Below are positions 32,871 through 42,770 of a stretch of DNA of 64,000 nt, one piece after another. The stretch's first letter is position 1, and each line of letters begins with the position of its first letter. Below the pieces are notes generated by a model. The model searched no databases and was not told the origin of the DNA. It was given only the letters and a program-made list of their open reading frames with translations. A program made the translations under genes and the position numbers. The DNA comes from Anopheles merus (lineage: Eukaryota; Arthropoda; Insecta; Diptera; Culicidae): positions 5,191,948 to 5,255,947 of the forward strand of contig NC_054083.1 in the NCBI RefSeq assembly GCF_017562075.2, written 5' to 3'.

Positions 32871-35495
32871 GGACTGGACGAAGTGATGGTGGAAAGGCAA
32901 GCTGTTGAAGGGTTTGGGTCAAATTTGGAAGGATCGACGGAAAGGAAATATCGATATGAATGATCGCGTAAAATTTGAACTAATTACGCTGTCGGCAGCG
33001 GTCGGCAAAGTCCGGTCCGCCACAATATGCAGTCAGGCCCGAGAAAACATTTGCGCGATTTTGAAAGATAGGAAGATCCTTTTCATTAAAAATTAACTGA
33101 ACATATTTTAATATGACAATTCATATCGTTGAACTTTTCCAAATTTGGATTGTCGGAACAATCAATATGGTCAAATTTGACGAGAAATTAGAAAATAGAA
33201 ACGAATAATTTCATTAAAACCTGACTGTAGATTTTACGAGACCACAATATTGCTTTATTGCACTTGCATCCTTACAACGATTTTCTAGGAGCTTTTTTTT
33301 TTCAAAGAAATGCGCTATCAATTTGTCTGACCTGGCCTTACTTGTCCGCATGTGTAAAAAAATGCATTCTCCTGGCCCTCAACGCTCGATCATTTAGAAA
33401 GCAGCTGATCTAAAGCGGTGGTCTCCAACCTGTGCAAGTACAAATTTTCAGTGATTCGCGGGCCTCAAAGATGAGAATGGAAAATATACCCCAATATTTA
33501 TGTAAAATACTTTTTTAGATTCTTATTGTTAAACAAATTGACTTTTTGTACTCCTCGCTTCTTATCTGGAATCGTTTGTTATGTACAAATTCGTGATGTT
33601 ATTTTTCATTGTGCTCTTTTTTATATGAGAAAAATGTTTAATGTACTTTCAATGTTATTATTAAAATAGGACATTTTTCATCACTCGCGTTCTGCTATAA
33701 AATATCTGTCAAACACACTTTTTCACTGAAGTAGGGGAAGTCTAGCAGCCTGTAGTGAATCTTTTTCAAGCAATCCGAGCTATCCATCGCTGGATGAATA
33801 ACAAAAATATTTGCTAACAATTTTTTGACAGATCAAGCGAAAAATTGTAATAACACGTGTTTAAACATTATTTTTCGCTAATTTCCATGTTCCAAGTGTT
33901 CTGGTGGTGTATTCAATTCTTTTAACAAGAACCCGTATTTTACGAATAACTTTTTTTTAAATTGCGATAATTTTATCTGACGAAGATTCGTGGTGTGTGA
34001 TCCCAGACAGTTCGGCAAATCTTTTTTTTTTTACACTTGAAGGGAGCTGATTCGCGAATTGAGGAATTGAGGACTGTGTGAGCTTGTTTATTAATAAGCT
34101 TTGTATTGCAAGGCTTCGGCATTTCGATTGTTTTTATCCTAGATCTAAATCCTTTAGGCTTAAGCGTAATTAAAAAATTTTGGTTTTGATTTTTGGGGAG
34201 GTTGGAGAGTACATTAATACGCCTTGCAGAATAATGGGTTCAAATAATTCCAACTTGGCTACAATCACTTTTATTAACATGTATGGTGGCATGATTATGA
34301 CAAAAAAACAGAAGTGGCTCCAATCCAACATCAATGATATAATATTCTAAGGTCGGAAAAAATCGGAGCCGAATGAATCCTTTACTCGGCAGTTGGGGGC
34401 ATGGAGATTGTCAAATTCGGTGGGACAACCGATGACTCTAACGGTACCGAATGGCTCTAAACGGCTCTATAGGCTTTGGACGGCACCAAACGGAACTGTT
34501 GCAACACAAGTTGTTGCGAAGTTTCCTAGTGTGTGTATCAAGTTATTTGCATTCCTTTTTCGTTTGTAGACAGTTGACGAAAATCTTTTTTTCCATACAG
34601 AATGTGCAATCGAGTGTGCACAAAATTATGCTACTATTCAGAATTTAATCGAACCATAATACGACTGAGCTTGCATTCGATTCAATGATTCTTAAGGGTC
34701 TCGATTGATATGTACGATTGTGTAGCATAAGTTTATGAGATGTTATGGGTACATTCATATTCCGAAAAATATACCAACAAAAGGATTGTTCTTCTCTGGA
34801 AAATTTAATACACTTCGACAAATAGTAATAACAGATTTATGGTTTGCAGTGCTTTTAGCAATTCTCAAAATATTCTCGCGGGCCGCATTCAGAATCAACG
34901 GCCACATGCGGCCCGCGAGCCGCCAGTTTGACATACCTGCTCTAAACTTCAACGTCCTAAAGGTTTTTGTGATCGCCTAGACGATCAAGTGTCGAAATTC
35001 CGCTTCGAAATAGTATCCACAGTACCCAAAAATCGAACATACCACAAAACCTTAGTGATATTATTGATTGTTCAGTAATTGATATCGATAAAAAAGTGGC
35101 GAAAACGATTATTTAAATAGGAGTTTTTATTGATGCGCAGGGTGGCAGTCCGTTTTGCTGAAGTTCATCTCTGTTCCATAAAGTTTTATACAGATGTGAA
35201 CTATATTTTGGCGAAACAAGTTTGTTGATTTGGTATGCACTCACGGTTATCATGAAATTTCAGCAAGAACAGCAAAGTGGTGTGAAGATTTTTCTCAACA
35301 AAAACGTAAATCCCGCAAGCTGAATACGCACCTAAAATTTTATCGGGGTGTCTGTAAGTGGTTACCAAATCAAATTTTTGTTCATCACGAGCAAGTGGGC
35401 ATCGCATTATGTTTTCTTTTGAGGCTCAGACTGACTTACATGTCGTTTTGACAGAATAAATAGCTGCATTTCCAGTAATTTGTTTTACTGATATT
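32871..35495. other. Long gene-free stretch of old repeats
   Basis: No convincing ORF. Two patches look like transposon ends rich in GCGGGCC. One is at 32995-33060 (GGCAAAGTCCGGTCCGCC), which recurs at 55870. The other is at 34880-34960 (GCGGCCCGCGAGCCGCCAG), read on the minus strand as a hAT-like terminus. Element boundaries could not be fixed. Confidence 0.4.
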
Positions 35496-35500
35496 CAGTG

Positions 35501-35636
35501 TGTTATAACTCGTGGAAGGAAGACACATGTGTTTCGTTCGCAGTTCAGACACAGAGTGCCGTTCATTCTCACTGACAGCTGTTTGCTACCCAACTAGCAG
35601 TTTCTGTCGATGAACAGCTGTCAGACGTATATGACA
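35501..35636 (-). repeat. 3' LTR of minus-strand Gypsy element (136 bp)
   Basis: In plus orientation it runs TGTTATAACTCG...ACGTATATGACA. The other LTR, at 39057-39875, is also 136 bp once MITE A and its 8-bp duplication are removed, and differs at about four positions (3%). CAGTG precedes it at 35496-35500 and follows the other LTR at 39876-39880, giving a 5-bp target duplication. On the minus strand the polypurine tract AGGAGGAGAGAGT lies directly before it (35637-35649). Confidence 0.92.
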
Positions 35637-35667
35637 ACTCTCTCCTCCTAACAATATAAAGTGATTA

Positions 35668-36326
35668 CAGTCTGTTCCCGAGTTAGGCCCGTGTCTGTGC
35701 TCCGTCGGATGCGATTTTATCGGAAGGCCTGTCAAAATTTTATATGGGATTTGACAGATAACGTCGGACGTGCGATTTCGTCGTACGACGGAATCAAAAA
35801 ATTTTGATTTCGTCGGACGCCGCATCCGATTTTATCTGTCAAACTAAATGTGTGGTGTTTTGTAGGAACAATCTCAACTTAATTTTTCATAATCGTTATA
35901 TTATTAAAATCATCCAAATAATCGCAATATTATACGAAAAAGCGTTTGACAGCACGTGCGATAAAATCGCATGCGATGGAGCACAGACACGGGCCTTACG
36001 CGGTTCTCGACTTACGCAGATTCGGAGATACGCGGTTTTCTAAATTTGACAGATCAAATGTCAAATCAGTACAATTTGCTTCAAGTTCGGTATGAATTGC
36101 ATTTTTGCTAACAAATTGAAACCGCTTAAAAGACAGAAATATTAGAATTTTTCGCACAAATCATATCAAATAAATGATAAAGTGTATAAAAGTACTAAAC
36201 AAAATAAAAAAACTCCGATTAATGAATAGTATTTTATTCAAAAAATGTTAAATTCGACTTACGCGGATATTCGAGTTACGGGGATTCGCCGGGAACGCAG
36301 AAACCGCGTAACTCGGGAACAGACTG
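35668..36326. mobile_element. MITE with TA target in the Gypsy 3' region
   Basis: Inverted ends CAGTCTGTTCCCGAGTTA and its exact complement TAACTCGGGAACAGACTG, with TA on both sides (35666-35667 and 36327-36328). Subterminal CGACTTACGCGG-type blocks are repeated. It is 659 bp including the nested element at 35686-35995. It is related to the elements at 17528 and 42258 and is probably of pogo/Tc1-mariner type. Confidence 0.88.
35686..35995. mobile_element. 310-bp MITE nested in the preceding MITE, TTA target
   Basis: Inverted ends GGCCCGTGTCTGTGCTCC on both arms, continuing through TCGSATGCGATTTTATCG. TTA is duplicated at 35683-35685 and 35996-35998. PIF/Harbinger-like. It interrupts the left inverted repeat of its host. 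Confidence 0.88.
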
Positions 36327-36328
36327 TA

Positions 36329-37715
36329 CTTGCTAAAGTGTGAAAGACAATTCATATTTACATTCTTAATTTAAGTAATAATCCCTAATCGCGGTATCGA
36401 ATTGGTGGTTGTCGAGTTCTTGTTGATCTCCCAACTTGAATTTGAGAATCTTCTTCACGAGCTAAATCTTCATTGATATTATCAGATCTAAACATCTCCG
36501 TTTCTTAATCATGAAGGAGTTGCAACTCTTCCATCATATCTGGCAGATAAAATGATTCATCTATCCAAGGTTCTATGTTTTGGTTACTACTATGGTGGAT
36601 TGATATTTCTTCGAAACAGATCTCATTTGGTTTATGTGCCTTTTCCACATCCTTCCATCGTCTAATTGTATTTCGTAATGCAGTTTTCCTAGCTTCTTTG
36701 TAATCGTACCAAATTTCCACTTTTCGGTTTGGGAAAGGAAATCTCTTGCTGCTACTCTTTCGTTTACTGCAAATGATCTTGTCGTTTTGTCTACTACTTC
36801 AGGATTGGATTTCTTTTCGATTTTTGGTACCATAACATCAAGCCGAGATCGTATCTGTATGTTTAACATTAACCGCGAAGGACTTTCCCCTGTGCTTGGA
36901 TGAGTTGTTTTCCTGTACGCTAGCAGTATGTTTTGTAGCTTTTTTGGAATTTCAGATTTATGGCATTGCATAGTTTTAATTTTATCTTTAATTGTTTGTA
37001 TATATCTTTCTGTCTGACCATTTGTTGCGGGATGGTAAGGAGCTCCTGTTTTATGGGTTATTCCGTTAGATTTTAAGAATGTCTGGAATTTTTCTGACAT
37101 GAATTGTGTACAACTATCGGTCACTAAAAATCGGTAAGCCAAAAGTGGCAAAAATTTCTCGCATTTTGTCTATAGTAGTGTCTGTATTCATATCCGGTGT
37201 TATTTTTACTTCAGGCCATTTGCTGTACGCATCTACTAGAATAAGAAAATATGTACCCATAAATGGCCCAGCGTAATCCGCATGTACTCTTTCAAAAACT
37301 GATTGTGGACGCTTGAATATTTGAAATCTCTCCTAATGACTTACGAAAGACCACCTCAAATTCTTCTTTTAATTTTTTTATCACTTCTTGATTGGTATTA
37401 GAATGGGTGACAATTTGATTTACGTACGAGTTCCCCTTACTTAATAATTCGTTCCAATCAAATTTCAAATCTCGCATCCATGTTCTTCCTACAATAGGTC
37501 CTCTTTTCGACTCCACCACAAATAGTGTTAATTTTGTTTCAGCATTTTCCACTATAACACTAAATGTACCAATTTTTTTTATAGGTCATCCACAATAGCT
37601 TTTTAATTTTATATCTGATTCTCTAATAGGGATATTTTTAAACCATCTTTGTTTGTCGTTCATACTGATAATAGAAAACGGGGATCCTGAATCTACTTCA
37701 AATTGAATTTTAGTA
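36329..37715 (-). pseudogene. Gypsy protease-integrase remnant lacking RT and RNase H
   Basis: On the minus strand the frames run from a protease active site (EVDSGSPFS, about 37684) through VVESKRGPIVGRTWM and the start of the RT linker (EEFEVVFRKSLGEI). Near 37310-37325 they pass directly into the integrase core (ERVHADYAGPFMG, LVTDSCTQFMSEKF, HPATNGQTERYIQT) and C-terminal domain (RMWKRHINQMRS) to about 36575. About 2 kb encoding RT, RNase H and the integrase zinc finger is missing at one junction. Small frame breaks occur near 37150 and 36720. Domain names are read from motifs; the size of the loss is inferred from family organisation. Confidence 0.82.
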
Positions 37716-38552
37716 TTATTGACTTGTAGTGTTATGTATATTTTTGCGGTATGATTTGCATTGGTGTAAATTGTTGATCAAAATTGAGTTTACCTCTTCG
37801 TTCTCCTCGCTATCTTGATGTTGTTCGTCAATTAACCTCACACTTTTGCTTCTATTGTTCGTGCGACAGACGCGCTGCAAATGTCCAATTTTCCCGCACT
37901 TTTTGCAGACGGTTCTTTTGTGCTTGCAGACATATGCAAAATGTGATTCTCCGCATCTGTAACACTCGACGTTTTTCTTCGTTGTGTTGCTCACGATGTT
38001 AACTTCTTTCACTTCAGCACCTCTGCTATTCAGCACTTCAGCACTTCTGCTATTCAGCACTTCAGCTCCATCTCCGGCGGCTTCCATGGCTAAAGCAATT
38101 TGCTTAGCTTTTTCCAGTGTTAGATTCCTTTCTTCAATCAGCCGGTTGCGTATTCTTGGATTTCGTACACAAAAAACTAGCTGGTTCCTTAGCGCCTTTG
38201 TCAAACATTGCCCGAAATCACAATTAGCCGCCACTTTTTGCAAAGCCGTGATGAACTCCGTTATAGTTTCGCCTTCACTCTGAAGTTGTTGACGAAACTT
38301 CCATAGTTCCACCATTTCGAGGGGTTTCGGGTTGAACAGCTCATCCAAACACTTCACTATTTGTTCGTATGTTTTGTCTTCTGGTTCTTCCGGAGAAATA
38401 TGATCAAACAATAAATTGTATGAATCAGCACCCATGTAATGCAGAAGCATGGCTTTTTTATTATTCGATTTAACCTCAAATACCGACATTGCTCCTTCGA
38501 AGCGTTTCACCCAGCGGGGCCATTGCATAAGCCCTTTGTTAAAAGGTTCCAT
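37716..38552 (-). CDS. Gypsy gag (minus strand), nearly intact
   Basis: A 278-residue frame with a capsid-like retrotransposon gag fold (WPRWVKRFEGAMSVFEV, ELWKFRQQLQSEGETITEF, LRNQLVFCVRNPRIRNRL) and two zinc knuckles (CYRCGESHFAYVC and CKKCGKIGHLQRVC). The Met at 38552 lies one base inside MITE B's target duplication. Beyond the MITE, at 38888, the sequence suggests five more codons with an upstream Met (MAKFD), so the MITE separates the original start from the body. Between the knuckles and capsid is an AEVLNSR duplication. It sits at the 5' end of the minus-strand element. Confidence 0.85.
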   Translation of the reverse strand: MEPFNKGLMQWPRWVKRFEGAMSVFEVKSNNKKAMLLHYMGADSYNLLFDHISPEEPEDKTYEQIVKCLDELFNPKPLEMVELWKFRQQLQSEGETITEFITALQKVAANCDFGQCLTKALRNQLVFCVRNPRIRNRLIEERNLTLEKAKQIALAMEAAGDGAEVLNSRSAEVLNSRGAEVKEVNIVSNTTKKNVECYRCGESHFAYVCKHKRTVCKKCGKIGHLQRVCRTNNRSKSVRLIDEQHQDSEENEEVNSILINNLHQCKSYRKNIHNTTSQ

Positions 38553-38553
38553 A

Positions 38554-38879
38554 CAAGGACCGTAAAGATATCAGGTCAAGTTATAAGCCCGTTTTGACAG
38601 CTAGGTCGAAGAATAATCGACGAAGAAAACTGACAGTAAGTTTTCCGCGTTTGGCGAACGCTTCAAGTTTTCGAAGGAAAATTTCCATTTTAAATCACGG
38701 GCTGTGTTCTAATAAACTAAAATATTCACCCAAATTGATCTCCACCAAATATTGACCATGCAAAACGTAAACAATCCATCAATACATGTACAAGCGGAAA
38801 ACCATCTGTCAAAATCGGAGCCCAGGGGGGGGGATCGCCAAAAGCGCTATAACTACACCTCATTATACATTCCACCTCG
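38554..38879 (-). mobile_element. hAT-like MITE, family B, copy 1
   Basis: Begins CAAGGACCGTAAAGATATCA and ends CATTCCACCTCG, with weak inverted ends (CAAGG...AGGT..AGTTATA). GTTCCATA is duplicated at 38546-38553 and 38880-38887 (8 bp). The second copy at 53502-53825 is about 95% identical. It contains a G9 run. Confidence 0.87.
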
Positions 38880-38887
38880 GTTCCATA

Positions 38888-39056
38888 TCGAATTTTGCCA
38901 TTGTGGTGCGTTGTTCACTCTGTTCTGCTTTGTACCACTGCTTGTTGGTTTCTCTTCGATCATGACACTGTCTCCACTTATACCCGATTGTTTCAGCTCT
39001 TTAACTGCATAGTGCTAGCGTTCCAGGGTTCTCAGAATTTGTCATTCGTTGCCAAT
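38888..39056 (-). other. Gypsy (minus) leader and primer binding site
   Basis: On the minus strand the sequence after the LTR starts ATTGGCAACGAATG, a plausible primer site. It runs to the original gag ATG near 38898. No other feature seen. Confidence 0.5.
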
Positions 39057-39875
39057 TGTTATAATTCGTGGAAGGAAGACACATGTGTTTCGTTCGCAGT
39101 TCAGACACAGAGTGCCGTTTATTCTCACTGACAGCTGTTTGCTATCCAACCAAGATCTATTAAGGAGAACAGGTCGATGCAAAGCCCGTTGCTAGGTTGC
39201 CATTTTCAGCTCGCTTTTGACAGTTTCATGAAAAAGTGTTTACAAACAAACGGCTAATAGTTAACGCGCAAAAGTGGACGAATTTATTATTAGGAAGGTT
39301 ATATTGGTTAAATTTCTTGCGGTCAATCACTTCTGGAGAATAAAGGAGAAGTAATTGCAGTCTACTCTGTATTCAGAAACATTGATAACCTTTTTCATTG
39401 TTTGCCATTCCGTGACCACAAACCACTACCGTTTGCAACGGTCCTGCTGGAAAAACGAAATGTTTAACATGTTCAACTGGGTTAAAGAAGTCCTTTTTAC
39501 TTTCAATTGAACACTGAGAGTAAAATGAAACATCCAATCGACACACACTGGTACAATATGCATACCGTCATTTACTTATAACCTGGCTACGAATGATAAA
39601 TGAGATCCTTGGATTGTATCAGTCATGTAATATTCTAATTGGATTCCAATTCTTCAAATATTCTAACAGGAATTGAATGTGAAATGCTGAACAAAACTCC
39701 CATTCACTCCATAGCAACGTCCATCGCTAAACATAAACAATTTTCACTTTAACTGTCAAAATTTTCCCATGGCTTTCTGTCAATTTACTCTAAGCGCGTC
39801 GACCTGTTCTCTTTCAAGGACCTTGTATCCAACTATCAGTTTCTGTCGATGAACAGCTGTCAGACGTATATGACA
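39057..39875 (-). repeat. 5' LTR of minus-strand Gypsy element, split by MITE A
   Basis: LTR parts are 39057-39150 and 39834-39875. The intact counterpart is 35501-35636. MITE A with its TATCCAAC duplication lies between. Length without the MITE is exactly 136 bp. Confidence 0.92.
39151..39825 (+). mobile_element. hAT-like MITE, family A, copy 2
   Basis: 675 bp with ends CAAGATCTATTAAGGAGAAC and ...CTTTCAAGGACCTTG. TATCCAAC is duplicated at 39143-39150 and 39826-39833. The empty site is visible in the partner LTR at 35586-35600. About 97% identical to copy 1 without its insertion. Confidence 0.94.
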
Positions 39876-39980
39876 CAGTGAAACGACAAAACCATGTATT
39901 ACTCAATAGCTTTCAGTAAAAAATGTAACTGCAGCAAACTTAGAAAATTTTCAGTGTATGATTCGTACACCATTTTACCA

Positions 39981-40545
39981 TTCTTCTTTGGCACAACAAC
40001 CGCTGTCGGTCAAGGCCTGCCAGTACCCACTAATGGAGTGAGCTTGGCTTTCATTGACTTATTGTTACCATAGCAGGATAGTCAGTCCCGTCAAACATTG
40101 CGAGGGTTGCAAGTGGTATCATCTGCTCGAAATCTTAAGATATTTTAAGAAATATTTAATAATTATTGACAAATTATTTTTTTGCTGTGTTGTTCGTCGA
40201 AAAGATCACTTTTCGATGTATTCTGGATTTTTGCAAAATAAAATCTCAAAATTTAGGTGTTTACGCCTAAGCTATAATTTGCAATGTTATACCTGCTCTT
40301 GGGGTGCTATAATTATAACTGCTAAAACTAGGAGTGAAAAAACTACTATGGCTCGCAAGCTCTTTAATGCGAGGGCTCTGGGGCGGTAAACTTGTATGGC
40401 GTGCGAGCCCTCGCGCGCCCTCGCAAATCGCTGTCAATTGCATGGCGGGGTCCTACGTATGGGGGCACGGTCTATTCGGAACTTGAACCCATGACGGGCA
40501 TGTTGTTACGTCGTACGAGTTGACGACTGTACCACCAGACCGGCT
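39981..40545 (-). mobile_element. SINE200-like copy split by a 361-bp insertion
   Basis: SINE tail part 39981-40088 and tRNA-like head part 40450-40545, minus orientation. Between them 40089-40449 is an insertion with GTCC at both junctions and loosely inverted GCGAGGG/CCCTCGC-rich ends. The insertion carries no coding sequence. Confidence 0.75.
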
Positions 40546-40586
40546 CCAAAAATTTTTGACTAGTTCTCCGAAATCTCCCATGGTAG

Positions 40587-42246
40587 CAGTGGCGGATTTA
40601 ACGGTACGCGGACTGAGCGGCCGCTGGGGGCCCCGTCAATTTAGAGGTCCCGTGGATGGTAATTCCAGCATATACAACAATGTGTACAGTAGTCTCATCG
40701 AGAACTTCTGTGCCCAATAGGGGCCCCATGGACGAAGAGACTCATACTTGGTGTATGGTATTTGGTGTCTAAAATGATATCGAGCTAGCCCTTTGGTTTT
40801 TTTTTATTGAATCGTTTCATAGACTTGAAAAAACGATAAAATATAATTCGTAATTCGTTGTTAGGCATTGTGTTAGATCGTCATCAAGAAGTTTGTCTAG
40901 GCGTTACACTGGACTCTAGTTTAAATTTCCGTTTACACGTTGACAACACTGTTAAAAAGGCATACAATACGCTAGGTTTTATCTTTCGACAATTCCGATT
41001 ATGTAATCATGCCTTAAGCCTTATGTCGTTGTTTACTTGTCTTGTGCGCTCGTGGGTGAAGTACTGCTCAGTACTTTGGTTCCCAAATTGCACTACGATG
41101 ATTAACACAATAGAGGCAATACAACGGAAGTTTACAAGACTTGCTTTAAAATGCGAACAATTCAGAGAACTCACAACCATCCCAAGTAATCGCTCACGTT
41201 ACCTTCTGCTTGGCCTACAGACGCTCCAGCACCATGTTAAGGTAAACCAATGTGTATTTGTTGCTAAAAATTAAAAAAAAAAACAAATTTTACATTGTCT
41301 ATCAGAGAAGAGCAACATCTACGTGCCTTCGAGACCTATTCGCTCTCGTAACTTGCTTGTTGGTGAGAGCAGGCGTGCTTTACTTGGATACAATGAATGG
41401 TCTTATCTCTTTGGTTTTAATCTAACGACCAACGCATTTAAAGAAAATGTTTTATTAATTTCCAATTTTGTCGACACCAGATAAAGGCAGATGTTAGGGG
41501 AATAAGTTAGGGATTAGGTGTTGAATCGCTAAATAAATAAATTAAATTACTAATATGGGAAAGTGGGGCAAAATGGGCACCTTCTATTTAAGCATTATTT
41601 CACTACAAAGACACTTTCCAATGCTCAAAATGTATTCATTAGAGTGTTCTATGAATATCATGTAAGTTTCATAACCCTTACATACCGATAACCAAGAAAA
41701 ATGCAAAATAAGCTATAGTAGCATATTGATGTAATTTTTGCCACTTCGAAAATAAGCTTAAACCAGTGTCACAGGGATGCGTGGATGTTTTACAAGATAT
41801 ATTTTTATTTATATTTATTTATATGATATTTTCTATACAATTTTTCTGAAGAAAGCAAGGCGATTGAATGCGTATTTTACTAATATAACAAAGAATACAA
41901 CAATGCTTCACGTGAGGCAAAATGGGCGGATACGCTTGGGGCAAAATGGGCAGATGCTTTTGACATACGGCGCTTTTTGAGGCTATGGTGATGTATTTGT
42001 CCCCACATTAATGGTAACAGACACGGCTAAAAAAGATTTGATTTTGTAGATTAGAAGTGTAAAAACTGTTTTAGTTTTGATAACATATTTTTGGAAGAAT
42101 TTTAAACTAAACTATACAGCAAAAAAAAAAGATTGGAAGAGAATACATTTAACGAAATGTGCGCAAAAGCATAGACCCGACCCTCCAACAGGGGGCCTCA
42201 ACTCCTTTTACCGCTTAGGCCCCCCGACACTCTAAATCCGCCTCTA
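40587..42246. mobile_element. hAT-like element with 8-bp target duplication
   Basis: Left end CAGTGGCGGATTTA, right end TCTAAATCCGCCTCTA (imperfect inverted repeat). CATGGTAG flanks at 40579-40586 and 42247-42254. Both ends carry GGGGCCCC-like runs 30-50 bases inside. It has no transposase; the interior is taken up by a non-LTR fragment and by TGGGGCAAAATGGGC repeats (41553-41960). A related end is visible at 49525. Confidence 0.82.
40858..41547 (+). pseudogene. 5'-truncated Q/T1-like non-LTR fragment
   Basis: Encodes only the RT thumb and C-terminus (CLGVTLDSSLNFRLHVDN, LVRSWVKYCSVLWFPN, IEAIQRKFTRLALK) before a stop at 41272-41274. Similar C-terminal sequence continues, degraded, to a TAAATAAATAAATT tail near 41545. 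It is nested in the hAT-like element. Confidence 0.8.
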
Positions 42247-42257
42247 CATGGTAGACT

Positions 42258-42500
42258 AAAGTCTTTCCCCGAGTTACGCGAATAATGCTTTCCGGAGACA
42301 TCCGGTAACTCGGATTTTTCCGTAAGCCGAATATCACGTTTTCCAGCCAAACTATACTTGATTAATAATGATTTTGGGTTGAATTTAGTTCATTTATGTA
42401 ATTTATCACGTATTTGATGCAATTGATGTAGACAAATCGGTTATTCCTTTTTTTAATTGATTTAAAACTTTTGAAAAAAATGCAATTTTTTTTTCATCTA
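42258..42500 (+). repeat. Partial relative of the CCCGAGTTACG MITE family
   Basis: Contains AAGTCTTTCCCCGAGTTACG and GGTAACTCGGATTTTTCCG as in the elements at 17528 and 35668. No right end was found. Confidence 0.5.
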
Positions 42501-42770
42501 ACAATTGATAGACAAAATTGTACTGATTTCACACATAAAAATGATTATTTTAGCTTTATTTTTGTTTGTCATACACATCACATTTAATTGATATATATTG
42601 TTTTGATTGTACAATCTAACCAACCGAGGCTATTTAGAGATTTTAAGAAAAAGAAAACATTTATGCGCTGATATGTGCCGACTATTTATGGTTGCGGTCA
42701 GTTGACTGTCCATGCGTGCTGCAATATTTAATAACAGTTCCTAGGCAACATTCAATTACATGATAGTAAA

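Noticed and set aside
33000..34975. A single hAT element spanning the GCGGGCC-rich patches
   Set aside because: The two patches resemble hAT ends, but no 8-bp duplication or consistent inverted pair could be found, so no boundaries are claimed.
38752..39012. 86-codon ORF crossing MITE B and the Gypsy leader
   Set aside because: It spans the MITE border and a poly-G run, with no conserved content.
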